DNA of 64,000 nucleotides from the NCBI GenBank assembly GCA_947632745.1, contig CANRQH010000001.1:17841-81840 (forward strand), written 5' to 3'. Made by a program: the position numbers and the translations under genes. The notes under the pieces were generated by a model, which was not told where the DNA came from, did not search any database, and saw only the letters and a program-made list of their open reading frames with translations. How positions within the stretch are numbered: position 1 is the first letter of the stretch; every line of letters begins with the position of its first letter. Shown in pieces: positions 9,983 through 20,917 of the stretch. The stretch comes from an uncultured Clostridia bacterium. Its GTDB lineage: Bacteria > Bacillota > Clostridia > TANB77 > CAG-508.

Positions 9983-12900
9983 TTATTCATCTTCTTTTTT
10001 CTTAAGTACTATTTTCATTATTAATATAATACCTATTCCTAATGCAGATATTGCAATAGTTATTATTATTATATTTTTATTGCTTCTATCTTCACCAGTT
10101 GATGGCATTACTGTTAATGTTGTACTGCTATGGTAATCTGCGCCCCATGCCTTTTCCTTAGATAATGTTGTTAAATTATCTAAATTTAATTGAGTTATTC
10201 TTGCATCATTTATATATGAAGAATCATCCATTTCATTTCCATATAATACTTTTGATACATAACTCATTGTTACACTTTCTCTTGTTGTAATACTATCCCA
10301 TCCTGTTACTTTTACATGTACGTGTTTTGTTTGAGTTTTTTCATCATATGTTTCTGTTACATTTTTTTCTGGAGTTACTGTTAATTTATTTTCTGTTACT
10401 ATTCTACCTCCTGTGTTTGTAATTTTTGTTTCAGTAATTTTTTCTGGTAATTTATCATATTCATATTTTTCATCTAATTCATCTATTACTTCTTTTACTG
10501 TTATCTTTTTTAATTGTGATCCAGCTACTTTTTCTCCATATTTAAAGTACCATCCATAGTTTGGAGAGCTTTGCTCTTCTATATAATCTTCATATGAATT
10601 ATTAGATATTGATACTTCATATGTTGTTTCTAATGAAGATCCATATAATGATTCTTTTTCTATCTCTAATCTTGCATATTTACTTCCACCAGCTGTTTTA
10701 CCATCTAGGTCTGATAAATAACGAGATATTCCTTGTTTAGGGTTTGAAGATACTAAAGAAGTACCTTGCGCATTTGCTAATTTTACGTTTGTTATTTTCT
10801 TCTCTACTTTTAAATCCTGAGGTGTCTCTTTTATTATTCCTAGGTTCATTTTATTATAGCTATTTTTATGAACATTTTCTGTTCTTTCTTTTTCACTACT
10901 TCCAAATATTTGTGTATCATTTTCTATTGATATACCTATCATTGGAGTATACGAATGGATTACCATTTTGTTTCCACTTCCATCTAGTATATATCCATCA
11001 TCACTACTAACTTTTGTTCCTCCATTATATATACTTCCATCTTCATTATATACAAATCCATTTGTCTTAGCTCTCTCCATTATATTGTCACTTGCTATTG
11101 AATAATCTCCTCCATCTGATGATTTATACCACTCTAACAATTCTTGTGCTGATTTATATGAATCATTTGTTATTCTTCCAGCATAATAATTTGTTAATGT
11201 AGTTATTGCATTTTGTATTTCTGCATTATTTTGCTTTTCAAATGAAGTCTTTTTCATTGCATTTTTTGCAACATTTGAAGTTACTATTGTAGATTTATAA
11301 TCTCTTAAGTTAATGTCTACATTTCCCCCACTGCCTAAATCTACCATTTTTTGTGTTCCATCTCCATAGGTATATTTTATGTAATAATATCCTGGCACAA
11401 CTCCTACGAATTCATAATATCCACTATTATTTGTATATACTGCATTTTGTGTTCCTGATGCATTTTTATCTGGATATCTATATACTGGATTTCCTGACCT
11501 ATCTACTAACTCTACTTTTACAGCTTTTGCTCTATTTTTTTCATTACCATCTATTACACCATTTCCTAGATTTTCGTTACCAGATCCAGGTGCTTTTGTA
11601 TCTTCATATACTGTTCCGGTTAACTTTCTATCATCTCCTAATGAGATTTTTAAGCATAATGCACTATCTTCTCCTGGTTTTATTACAGATTTGTGTGTAT
11701 AGTATTTTTCGTTAACTGAGTTTGCATATCTTTTATTTACTGTTTCTTGTAACTTGTCTTTATTTTCCTTCCATACATTATCTTGTCTTATATAATCATG
11801 GTATCCCATTGATTTGGCAATTGATGGTTCTTTGTCATCTTCTTTAGTTCTTATAGATTCTCCACTTAAAATTCTTTCTAAAGCTGGTTCTTTAATTTTG
11901 AATTGTATATACGATCTTATTGTTTCCCCACCAGTTAAACCATTTTTATATACACTATTATTATTATTTATACTATAACTTGCTGTTCCATTTCCTGAAT
12001 TTGACCATAATGCAAAGTCTGTACTATCTGTATTATTCTCGTTATTACATAAGTCATATCTATTTGAATCATATTCGTTTGTTAATGAATTCAAGAACAA
12101 TTTTTCTTCTCTGTATACTTTTGGTAAATTTAGTGCAGTTGTATTTGTTATATCTATTTTGTAAACTACATATACTTGCAACTTTCCTGAATTAGTCCAT
12201 CTATCTTTCATACTATATGCTATATCACATGGATATATGGCATATCTATTATAACTGTCTTTTGTATTTTGGACATTTACTTTTGGAACATAGTTTGAAT
12301 TAATATCTGTTGCTTCTCCATATATATACGTATATGTATATCCATTTAATTTTACTTTAATATAAGCTAATTCTTCTGATATAGTATATGTTGGATCTAC
12401 TACATCTACCAATCCTAGGTTTATATTTTTTACTGTGTAATCTCTTTCATCATAATATCCTGTTATTGGAGTTTCTTTTAATTCATTTGATGTAGGTGGG
12501 TTTTTTGTATCATTACCATATATTTTGTTTGCAATTTTTTTATTGTTTTCTAGTATTGCATTAATATCCCACTTATTTGGTGTACGATATGTTACTGCTT
12601 CTCCTGTACCTGTTAATGCATTATCATCTAATTTTACATTTTCTTCTTGAGCTTTTGAGTTTATTTTAACATCTCTTCCTACAAATGGTGTTACTGTTAT
12701 ATATGCTTTATCATTATATATAAATTTTACATATCCATTTGCTAAATCCCAATAGTAAATATCTCCTGAAGCATTTTTATTTTTCTTAGTAAATTTATAG
12801 TAACCTTTGTTATCTGTTGTAGTTGTAGCTATATTTGTACCATTTCCATCATATAATTCTACTGTTATTCCTTTTAATAATTTATCTTTACTTCCGTTTA

Positions 12901-15900
12901 TATATAGCTCATCTGTCATTGCATTTTTTCCATTTGCTAAATCATTCCATACATATCCCTCTAAAGAAGCTACTATTTTTTTATTTTCTATTGCTACTTC
13001 ATAAGGAGCTTTTGCACCTTGATTTTTATTCAATGTTACAGTGCTTAATTTTACCCAATTTGGACATTTAGAGTCTGAACCATATCCTGTTTGTTTTGTT
13101 ATATCATATCCTTTTGGAGCTTCTGTTTCATATATTGTATAATTTCCATAGCATAAGTTCTCTATTGTAACAGTTCCGTCACTCTTTGTTGTAAATTCAT
13201 ATCCCTTTTCTTTCGAGCTGATAGTACCTCCATCTTGTGTTACCCATGCATTTTCTACATTAGAGTATAATTTAAATTTAGCACCTGCAAGTGTCATATC
13301 TATCTTAGAATCTTTTTTTATTATTTTTAAACTAGCAACTGTTAACTCATTTTGAAAATATCCTCCACTTGGTAAAGCTGGTTTACTTTCGGTATTATCT
13401 GCTGAAACCTCTATTTCACCTAAATATACCCAACCATTTTGCTTACTTATATTATCTTTTCCATATCCTGATTGTTCACTTAATTTATAAAATCTATTAT
13501 CTGAAGATTTAATTTCATAAATTTTATACGTTCCTATATTTAGGTTATCTACTTGAAATTCACCATTATTGTTTGTTGTAAATGTTGTACTACCTTCTCC
13601 TGTTGTATTATTTTTGTAACTTATTGTTCCATCTTGAGCTTTTGTTACAAATCCATATTTTGTGCCATTATAATCTCTTTCATCTCTAAATAGCTTCATT
13701 TGTGTACCTGCTAGATTTACCTGTCCACTATGAGTAGATTTATCAGGTCCTTTTTTTACTATTTTGATACTTCCAACTGTCAGTTTATTTTCAAAATATC
13801 CTTTACTCGGTAAAGCTGGATTACTTTCGGTATTAGCTGTTGAAACCTTTATTTCACCTAAATATACCCAACCATTTTGCTTACTTATATCATCTTTTCC
13901 ATATCCTGGTTGTTCACTTAATTTATAAAATCCTTCATCTGAAGATTTAATTTCATAAATTTTATATGTTCCTGTATCTAGGTTATCTACTTGAAATTCA
14001 CCTTTAGCGTCTGTTGTAAATGTTGTACCACCATCTCCTGTTGTATTATTTTTGTAACTTATTGTTCCATCTGAAGCTTTAACTACAAATCCATGGTTTG
14101 AATCACTTTCATTTCTAAATAACTTCATTTGTGTACCTGAAAGTCCAACTTGTTTGTTATGTGAAACTTTGTCAGGTCCTTTTTTTACTATTTTGATACT
14201 TCCAACTGTCAGTTTATTTTCAAAATATTCCTTACTCGGTAAAGCTGGATTACTTTTGGTATTTTCTGATGAAACCTCTATTTTACCTAAATATACCCAA
14301 CCATTTTGCTTACTTATATCATCTTTTCCATATCCTGTTTGTCCACTTAATTTATAAAAATGTTCATCTGGTGATTTAATCTCATAAATTCTATATGTTC
14401 CTGTATTTAATTTATCTACCTGGAACTCTCCATTACTATCTGTTGTAAATTTTGTTCCATTTACTCCTGTTGTATTATTTTGATAACTTATTGTTCCATC
14501 TTGAGCTCTAGTTACAAATCCATATTTCGTTTGATTAAAATCTTTTTCATCTCTAAATAACATCATTTGTGCATTCTCAAGATTTATTTGTTGATTATGA
14601 TTATATATATAAGGTCCTTTCTTTATAACTTTTAAGCTTCCTGTATTTGCATTATCTACTAAGTCTAAATCTACATTTACAAAGTCAGTATTTAATTCAA
14701 GAGTTAAGTAAGCAGGATTATTTTCATTAATTGTAACTGTTCCATTATTTGATGTTATCGTTGCTTTTATAATTTCCGGTCTATATTCTTCATTTTCTCC
14801 TATTGATGTTTCTATTAGCATATATTTTCCTGTTTTTAAACCATATATTTTAATTTCTCCATTTTCATTTGTAGTTAATGGTTGAGGATCTGTGTAATAT
14901 TTTACAAAACCTTGATTATCAATACCTACATAAGAACCTCCTCCAAGTAATTTTAAATTAAATGTTACTCCTTTTAACGCATCTTTTGTTTTCATTACAC
15001 TTCCATTATTAACTTTTGCTCCACCAGCTTTTTTTATTGTTAAATTTATTTTATTACCATCTTCTACCGGTATTTCTATTTTTCCAGCTTTAAATTCTTC
15101 TTCATGTATTTCCGCATATACTAACCTTTGCTTAGTATTACCTGCAGATTTTAACATATATAAATTTGCCCAATATCTGTTTGCATATTTAGACGGAACT
15201 TCCATATTAATCTTAGTAATTTGATAATTAGAATATGGACAATATACATAAATTTTGTCAAAACGTTCTATGTCTTCTATATTATTTATTGGTGTCTTTT
15301 TATCTTCTTTGTATAATTTAAATATATCGCTATTGTTATTTGTATCTTTTGTTATTTTAAAAGTATTATCACGTTTATTACCACTTGCATCTATAGTTGT
15401 ATATGATATATTTATTTCTTTAATACAAGCAGTTCTACCAAAATACACTGAAAATTCAATATATCCATCGCTATCTCTCTTAGCTGCATCCGCCTTTACA
15501 CCATTAACATACCAGTCTGTATTTACTCCACTTTCATTCCACGTATCAAGTATGAAATCTGTTAAATCATCATCTTTTTCTAGTTTTGACTCTTCAAGAT
15601 CGTCTCTATTTACTTTTTGTTCCCAACAGTTATAACACATACACCAATTTGTGTTTTCATGTTTTATATCCAAAGAAATAGTATAGTCCGAATACATCCC
15701 ATTCCAATACTTCCAAAGTGCCTTTTGTCTTTCAGAACCTCCTTCTTTTTGCCATCCCCATCCCCAATTTAAATTTTCTTTTGGTTCTGGAAAACAAAGG
15801 TATGCTAGCATGTTATTCGTATTCATATCCGGCCACGTATAATCTGTCGTTCTATCTTTCATATGTAGCCTTCTTTTATCAGAATGTATCTCCATTATTC

Positions 15901-16117
15901 CTTCTACTTTATAATTAGTATCTGTAGTCAAACTTCCAGCATGATTAATACAATAAAGATTAGGTTGACCTTTTAAGTCATTCTCATTAATAATCAATTC
16001 TTGACCTATCCATGTAGGTATATCAAAAGCTTGTACTTTGCCTTTAGTTAGAAATAATAATAATATAGCTAATGTAAATGTAAATATTATTTTCATAAAA
16101 TTTTTTGAATTTTTCAC
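9983..16117 (-). CDS. CnaB/SdrD-B surface adhesin B2 with MPSTG sorting signal
   Basis: 2044 residues. Signal peptide (about 1-30, cut near VQA), then YCINHAG (Cys 56) and RQKALW (Gln 131), a pairing that resembles thioester domains able to bond covalently to target amines. Next come three CnaB-like repeats of about 143-146 residues beginning GSIKIVKKGP, another CnaB-like domain, and at least two SdrD-B-like domains (GYVWNDL; GTVYEDT). The C-terminus has MPSTG followed by a hydrophobic helix and KKKEDE, a typical sortase signal with Met in place of Leu. ATG follows A2 by 17 bp with an AGGAG site, so it is cotranscribed with A2. Likely role: sortase-anchored adhesin or pilin-like fibre; the sortase at 60600-61211 is a candidate processing enzyme. 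Intramolecular isopeptide bonds are expected from the family, not shown. Confidence 0.88.
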   Translation of the reverse strand: MKNSKNFMKIIFTFTLAILLLFLTKGKVQAFDIPTWIGQELIINENDLKGQPNLYCINHAGSLTTDTNYKVEGIMEIHSDKRRLHMKDRTTDYTWPDMNTNNMLAYLCFPEPKENLNWGWGWQKEGGSERQKALWKYWNGMYSDYTISLDIKHENTNWCMCYNCWEQKVNRDDLEESKLEKDDDLTDFILDTWNESGVNTDWYVNGVKADAAKRDSDGYIEFSVYFGRTACIKEINISYTTIDASGNKRDNTFKITKDTNNNSDIFKLYKEDKKTPINNIEDIERFDKIYVYCPYSNYQITKINMEVPSKYANRYWANLYMLKSAGNTKQRLVYAEIHEEEFKAGKIEIPVEDGNKINLTIKKAGGAKVNNGSVMKTKDALKGVTFNLKLLGGGSYVGIDNQGFVKYYTDPQPLTTNENGEIKIYGLKTGKYMLIETSIGENEEYRPEIIKATITSNNGTVTINENNPAYLTLELNTDFVNVDLDLVDNANTGSLKVIKKGPYIYNHNQQINLENAQMMLFRDEKDFNQTKYGFVTRAQDGTISYQNNTTGVNGTKFTTDSNGEFQVDKLNTGTYRIYEIKSPDEHFYKLSGQTGYGKDDISKQNGWVYLGKIEVSSENTKSNPALPSKEYFENKLTVGSIKIVKKGPDKVSHNKQVGLSGTQMKLFRNESDSNHGFVVKASDGTISYKNNTTGDGGTTFTTDAKGEFQVDNLDTGTYKIYEIKSSDEGFYKLSEQPGYGKDDISKQNGWVYLGEIKVSTANTESNPALPSKGYFENKLTVGSIKIVKKGPDKSTHSGQVNLAGTQMKLFRDERDYNGTKYGFVTKAQDGTISYKNNTTGEGSTTFTTNNNGEFQVDNLNIGTYKIYEIKSSDNRFYKLSEQSGYGKDNISKQNGWVYLGEIEVSADNTESKPALPSGGYFQNELTVASLKIIKKDSKIDMTLAGAKFKLYSNVENAWVTQDGGTISSKEKGYEFTTKSDGTVTIENLCYGNYTIYETEAPKGYDITKQTGYGSDSKCPNWVKLSTVTLNKNQGAKAPYEVAIENKKIVASLEGYVWNDLANGKNAMTDELYINGSKDKLLKGITVELYDGNGTNIATTTTDNKGYYKFTKKNKNASGDIYYWDLANGYVKFIYNDKAYITVTPFVGRDVKINSKAQEENVKLDDNALTGTGEAVTYRTPNKWDINAILENNKKIANKIYGNDTKNPPTSNELKETPITGYYDERDYTVKNINLGLVDVVDPTYTISEELAYIKVKLNGYTYTYIYGEATDINSNYVPKVNVQNTKDSYNRYAIYPCDIAYSMKDRWTNSGKLQVYVVYKIDITNTTALNLPKVYREEKLFLNSLTNEYDSNRYDLCNNENNTDSTDFALWSNSGNGTASYSINNNNSVYKNGLTGGETIRSYIQFKIKEPALERILSGESIRTKEDDKEPSIAKSMGYHDYIRQDNVWKENKDKLQETVNKRYANSVNEKYYTHKSVIKPGEDSALCLKISLGDDRKLTGTVYEDTKAPGSGNENLGNGVIDGNEKNRAKAVKVELVDRSGNPVYRYPDKNASGTQNAVYTNNSGYYEFVGVVPGYYYIKYTYGDGTQKMVDLGSGGNVDINLRDYKSTIVTSNVAKNAMKKTSFEKQNNAEIQNAITTLTNYYAGRITNDSYKSAQELLEWYKSSDGGDYSIASDNIMERAKTNGFVYNEDGSIYNGGTKVSSDDGYILDGSGNKMVIHSYTPMIGISIENDTQIFGSSEKERTENVHKNSYNKMNLGIIKETPQDLKVEKKITNVKLANAQGTSLVSSNPKQGISRYLSDLDGKTAGGSKYARLEIEKESLYGSSLETTYEVSISNNSYEDYIEEQSSPNYGWYFKYGEKVAGSQLKKITVKEVIDELDEKYEYDKLPEKITETKITNTGGRIVTENKLTVTPEKNVTETYDEKTQTKHVHVKVTGWDSITTRESVTMSYVSKVLYGNEMDDSSYINDARITQLNLDNLTTLSKEKAWGADYHSSTTLTVMPSTGEDRSNKNIIIITIAISALGIGIILIMKIVLKKKEDE
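13310..14620 (-). repeat. Tandem CnaB-coding repeats in B2
   Basis: Three units of 429-438 bp, with landmark GGTCC at 13746, 14175 and 14613, encode domains opening KKGP and closing with a GWVYLGEI-type strand. They match each other far better than the B1 repeats, so the arrays in the two paralogues have been homogenised separately. Confidence 0.85.
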
Positions 16118-16134
16118 CTTTATTTCTCCTTTCT

Positions 16135-19100
16135 TTAAAATTTTATAAATGTATTTATTATCCTTTTTTTAATTAGATATGCCACTAATACTATTATTAC
16201 TAACATTGATATCATTATGAAAATAAAGTTTATAACAGCACCTGTCTTTACACTTATAATTAAATCACATGACCCCATATCATCTTCTGATTTTTGTTTA
16301 TTTCCTACAGTAGAGTCTATGTCTTTTACATTTAGTGAATTGTAATCTTCTGTTATTTCTGCTGTGTTGTTTACTAATCCTGTATTTGTTTCTGTCATTG
16401 TTTTTGTTAATACTAATGTTACTTCTTTTGTCTCTCCTGGCTCTATTTTTGTATTTGACAAAGCTTTTGAATATAGAGTATTTCCTGACTGATACCAATT
16501 TGAATTTAACTCAGAGTTAAATGCTAAATCCACTGGCTTATAATCTGCTATATTTTTTGCATATCCTGCTATTTCTCCTGTATTTGTTACTCTTATTTTA
16601 TATTCTACAACTACTGTTGAACCACTTAAATTTTTTGCTTTTATATCTACTTTTGCAAGTTTTACATTATCGTAATTTGTAACTGTTGTTCCTGCTGAAT
16701 TAGCTACTGTTACTTTACTTATTGTTTTTGAAAGTTCTAAATCAAATGTTTTTGCTTCTACTAAACCTATATCTATATTAGTTAAATTATTTCCACTTAT
16801 AGTTAATGTATCTGTTGATGCAACATTTTGTTCTTGTCCATTTATATTTAGTGTAACATTTTCTACATCTGAGTTTCTACTATCCTGAACTCCATCTGCA
16901 TGATATGAAGTTAATATATATTTTTCTTTATCATATTCAAATATTGCAATATATCTACCATTTTGAATTTGTGATAGTGAATATGTTCCATTACTAGAAG
17001 TTACTCCTGTTGTTATTTCATTATTTGTATCTATATCAATTAAAGAAACTTGTATTCCTTCCAAATTTTTTTCATTTGAATCTCTTTGTCCATCTTCATT
17101 TTCATCAAACCATGCTGTACCTGAAATTACATATGTATCTTGCTTTTCACCATTACCTCCATTTGGGTTATCTTTATCATCATTTCCATTATCCCCATTT
17201 GGGTTATCTTTATCATCATTTGGGTTATTATCATCACCTTGTCCTTCATTGCCGCTTCCGCCTTCATCTCCGCCGTCTCCTTCATCTCCGCCGTCTCCTG
17301 GATTTTCACTATCTCCTCCTGGAATTGTAGGTATTTCTGGATCAGGAACAAATGGCTCTCTTTCTTCACCAACTAATATATGTGTAACTTCATTTGATGT
17401 TCCTAATAACATATAATCATCATATATATTTGCTATATTTTTTACTTGTTGCTTTTCTGCATAAATCATATCATCTGGTACAGATGCTTGTACATTAACA
17501 TTTATTGTTGTTTCTATTGGTAATGGATACTCTACTTCTATAATCCAATTTTCATCTCTATCTAAATAACTTTCATATTCTACATCAGTTTCATCAACTG
17601 TAATTTTTTCTATATTTAGGACACCTGTCATTTGTTGTTCTATTTTAAAACGTTTTATATCATCATTTCCCTCATTTTTTATTACCATATTATAATTAAC
17701 TTTGTCTCCAGCTCGTATTTCAGCCCCCTCATTTTCAGATGACATAGTTATAGAAGCTCTTATGTCTTTTATATCTTCTACAATTTGATATGAGCGATAT
17801 TTATTATTTGCAACTGCTTCAACATATGCTTTGCTTCCTTCTCCTTTATTAAGTTGCATTTGGAATGTAAATTTCTTAGTTTCATTTTTTTGTATTTCAC
17901 TAATTACAAAATTACCATCATCTCCTATTGGTATTTCATCAAATGAATCATAAATTAGTAAATTGCTTCTAAGCTCTCCTTCTCCTATATTTATTGTTAC
18001 ATCATTTAAAGTATTATTACTTAAATTTTGTACTTCTAACATATACATATAAAAGCTTTCAGCTTTACTTTTCATTTCTACTCTGTCCATCATTATTACA
18101 CTTACTTTTAAATCTGCTTTTTCTATTTTATGGTTTATACTTTTTCTTTCTTCTAAATTGTCATACTGTACAGTTATATTATTTGTTAAATCTGTATCAG
18201 TTGCAATGTCTGAATTTAACATAATTTCATATTTATACTTTACAGTTTGTCCAACTTGAACATTTTCTAAAGTTGTAGATGGTGTTCTGTCGTTAATTTC
18301 TACAAATTTATCGTCTCTACCGCTTCCTACATATCCACCGCCTTCTTCATCTTCTTTTGGTGCTAATTTTGTAAATTCTACATATTTAGTATTTGCTGGC
18401 ACACTTCCTGTTACTGTTAATGCATTTATTGTTTCTGCTCCTGTGTTTTCTACTGTTACTTCATATGTTACAACTTCTCCACTATATATTTTTCCTCCTT
18501 CTGGTATTTCATCTCCTCCGACATAAGCTTTTACAGTAGTTGCTACTTGTTTTTGTCCTGGTACTGGATCTGAAATGGTTGGTATATTTTCTTTTTGTTG
18601 TAACTGTTGTTCTTCTACTTGAACTCCTCCTTCTACCTTAATTGGAACTTGAGTTGTTCCATTGTCTAAATATTCTGTTGCTATTTCATTTGTATAATTT
18701 AAAGTTATATTTTCATCGCTATCTACTGTTGATTTGTCTAATTCTAGGTTAGCATATATTATTAAAGTTGTTCCTTCTATTACTTCTGTGTTATATGAAT
18801 TTTGAGTTCCAGAAAGAGACACATTCATTATATAATTTTCATTTTCTTTTGTTATTGTCGCCTGATTTAAACCTAATCCATTTCCATATAGTAATCTACA
18901 TTTTGGTTCAATAACCTTTGTAACTTCTTTTGGCAATGTTACTCTTATTGTTGGATTTTGATATAAGTCTTTGCTTTCATCATTATTTTTTAATGCTACT
19001 GTTATTTTTACATTTTTATTTTGTTCTATTGATGATAATTTTGTTACATTTACTTTTAAGTCTGCTTCTGATGATGTATTTTTTAATTCTATTCTTGATT

Positions 19101-20640
19101 CTTTTGTATTATTTTCTTTTGAATCATAACTTCCACTTATTGTTTCTTTTATATTTGTTAATATATTTATTTGTTCTCTTGTGTATCCACTATTTAATAT
19201 AGCCTTTTTGTTTTCTACATTTAATGTTCCTATTTTTATTGGTTTACTTGTTATTATTTCTATTTTACTTGTATTTTCAGTTATTATTATATTTCCATTT
19301 TCATCTGCTTGAGCTTCTTTTGTTATATTTGCTATTACATTTCCTGCTTCATCTTTTATTGTTATATATCCTTCTTCGCCAAATATTTTTATAAATTCAT
19401 CTTTGTTTATTTTTGTTTCTTTATATATAGTATTTGCTTCAAATTCATTATCTCCTACTAAATATGTTGCTTTATTGGCTTTTAAAGATATTGTATTTGC
19501 TATATCTAAAAAGTCTACATTTATTTTATTTTTCTCTGTATATTCTCTTTCTTCTCCTGTATATATTCTTCCTTTATATATACCGTCTTCATTATTTGTT
19601 AATGAATATGATACTATTCCATCTTTCTCTTTATCTATATGAACATTAGCTGAGTTTGATAATTCTTTATTGTCATAAGTATTTATTTTGCTATTTACTA
19701 CTATTTCTTTATTTGTTATGTTTTCATTTTTGTCTAATATATATGTTACAACTATTTCGTCTACTGCATTTTTACTCCAATTTATACTATTTTTGTTTTC
19801 ATTTAAAAGTTTTATTGTTAAATCTTGATTTTCTTTATTATATATATAATTTCCTTGACCAAATTCAATATTTTTATTTGTTCCTGCTGTACTTCTTGCA
19901 TGTACTCTTACTTCTTGTACATTTTCTATTGTATTTAATTTTATTTCTGTATTTTTTATAGGATAATTATTGTTAGTAACTCTGCTTCCTATTAATATTT
20001 GTACTACTCTTTTTTCTTCTCCATTTATGTTATATATACAATTTGTTAAGATTCCTGAACTTATTTGAGCTTTTATTTCTTCATTTGATTTCCATTTTAT
20101 TTCTACTACTGATGCACCCTTTATATCTATATATTTGTCTTTTTCTGCACTTTTACTATTTACATACTGTCCTTGTAACATTACTTCTGTTTTAGAATTT
20201 AACATTGTTTCTGTTATTGTTTCTTCTTTTATTGCTGATATTTTTAATTTTATTGTTTCTGTGCTTCCCGCATTTATTTGGTTTAATGTTACTTGGTTAC
20301 CAGATATTGAAGATATTGTTGGACTTAATATTTCTTCACTTATTTTAAAGTTGCTATTATTTAGAAGTATACTTCCATTAAAATATCCCTCATTTTTTAC
20401 AGACAAATCTACATACAAATATTCTTCTTTGTCTATATCCCTTTCTATTGTTTCAATTTTTTCTCCATTTTCATCCACAAAATATGCTGTGAACTCTATA
20501 TTTGAACTATTTGTTTTTACCACGTCTATTGCATATGAAATTACAGATGCCCCAACAAATAAAACATCTGAGATTACAAGCATAAATATTATTAAAACTG
20601 CTGTGATTTTACTAACTAAATTATTTTTTAAAATGTTCAT
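16135..20640 (-). CDS. Large secreted repeat protein A2, paralogue of A1
   Basis: 1501 residues with the same order as A1: N-terminal signal-like hydrophobic segment, long beta-rich region, DUF11/CARDB-like modules, Gly/Asp/Asn-rich linker, SdrD-B-like domain (GTAWFDENEDGQRDSNE), and an SVKTG plus transmembrane plus basic tail ending. DNA around 18960-19400 is nearly identical to 8100-8540 in A1, pointing to recent duplication or gene conversion, while the middle (after about residue 690) has diverged more. It is first in the A2-B2 pair, with promoter at 20661-20690 and an AGAGGAGGA ribosome site 7 bp before ATG. Function unknown; it is probably exposed on or spans the wall next to B2. Confidence 0.85.
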   Translation of the reverse strand: MNILKNNLVSKITAVLIIFMLVISDVLFVGASVISYAIDVVKTNSSNIEFTAYFVDENGEKIETIERDIDKEEYLYVDLSVKNEGYFNGSILLNNSNFKISEEILSPTISSISGNQVTLNQINAGSTETIKLKISAIKEETITETMLNSKTEVMLQGQYVNSKSAEKDKYIDIKGASVVEIKWKSNEEIKAQISSGILTNCIYNINGEEKRVVQILIGSRVTNNNYPIKNTEIKLNTIENVQEVRVHARSTAGTNKNIEFGQGNYIYNKENQDLTIKLLNENKNSINWSKNAVDEIVVTYILDKNENITNKEIVVNSKINTYDNKELSNSANVHIDKEKDGIVSYSLTNNEDGIYKGRIYTGEEREYTEKNKINVDFLDIANTISLKANKATYLVGDNEFEANTIYKETKINKDEFIKIFGEEGYITIKDEAGNVIANITKEAQADENGNIIITENTSKIEIITSKPIKIGTLNVENKKAILNSGYTREQINILTNIKETISGSYDSKENNTKESRIELKNTSSEADLKVNVTKLSSIEQNKNVKITVALKNNDESKDLYQNPTIRVTLPKEVTKVIEPKCRLLYGNGLGLNQATITKENENYIMNVSLSGTQNSYNTEVIEGTTLIIYANLELDKSTVDSDENITLNYTNEIATEYLDNGTTQVPIKVEGGVQVEEQQLQQKENIPTISDPVPGQKQVATTVKAYVGGDEIPEGGKIYSGEVVTYEVTVENTGAETINALTVTGSVPANTKYVEFTKLAPKEDEEGGGYVGSGRDDKFVEINDRTPSTTLENVQVGQTVKYKYEIMLNSDIATDTDLTNNITVQYDNLEERKSINHKIEKADLKVSVIMMDRVEMKSKAESFYMYMLEVQNLSNNTLNDVTINIGEGELRSNLLIYDSFDEIPIGDDGNFVISEIQKNETKKFTFQMQLNKGEGSKAYVEAVANNKYRSYQIVEDIKDIRASITMSSENEGAEIRAGDKVNYNMVIKNEGNDDIKRFKIEQQMTGVLNIEKITVDETDVEYESYLDRDENWIIEVEYPLPIETTINVNVQASVPDDMIYAEKQQVKNIANIYDDYMLLGTSNEVTHILVGEEREPFVPDPEIPTIPGGDSENPGDGGDEGDGGDEGGSGNEGQGDDNNPNDDKDNPNGDNGNDDKDNPNGGNGEKQDTYVISGTAWFDENEDGQRDSNEKNLEGIQVSLIDIDTNNEITTGVTSSNGTYSLSQIQNGRYIAIFEYDKEKYILTSYHADGVQDSRNSDVENVTLNINGQEQNVASTDTLTISGNNLTNIDIGLVEAKTFDLELSKTISKVTVANSAGTTVTNYDNVKLAKVDIKAKNLSGSTVVVEYKIRVTNTGEIAGYAKNIADYKPVDLAFNSELNSNWYQSGNTLYSKALSNTKIEPGETKEVTLVLTKTMTETNTGLVNNTAEITEDYNSLNVKDIDSTVGNKQKSEDDMGSCDLIISVKTGAVINFIFIMISMLVIIVLVAYLIKKRIINTFIKF

Positions 20641-20660
20641 ATAGATTCCTCCTCTTTTCT

Positions 20661-20690
20661 ATTATAAGAAAATTTATTTTTTTAAGTCAA
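20661..20690 (-). promoter_or_regulatory. Promoter of A2-B2
   Basis: Minus-strand TTGACT (20690-20685), 18-bp spacer, perfect TATAAT (20666-20661). The start site would fall only about 10-15 nt before ATG, leaving little more than the Shine-Dalgarno as leader, unlike the 50-nt leader of A1. Confidence 0.75.
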
Positions 20691-20864
20691 TACTATCTAT
20701 TCTCTGTTATTTTTTATTTTACATTTTTTATTTCAAATATACTTACGGAAGCTTTTTTTGAATCTCTTAGATTGAGATTTATTAATTTTTTATTACAATT
20801 TTATTACATTTTTCTTTTTTATTTTCGTAATCCTTAAGGATTGTAGACTTTGCTTTATTTTCTA

Positions 20865-20893
20865 TTCACACATATTTTTTTTGTTAATATAAT
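20865..20893 (+). promoter_or_regulatory. Promoter of the small-protein operon
   Basis: TTCACA (20865-20870), 17-bp spacer, TATAAT (20888-20893), then AGAGAGGTG and ATG at 20918. Upstream in the same 277-bp gap is a 14-bp perfect palindrome (20829-20842), a possible operator; otherwise the gap is plain AT-rich sequence with the divergent A2 promoter. Confidence 0.65.
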
Positions 20894-20917
20894 ATACTAC
20901 TAAGAGAGGTGAATTTT

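Noticed and set aside
5285..20644. Plus-strand ORFs opposite the surface genes, rich in Leu/Tyr/Phe/Ser
   Set aside because: They lack ribosome sites, mirror the codon pattern of the genes on the other strand, and duplicate wherever the paralogues duplicate.
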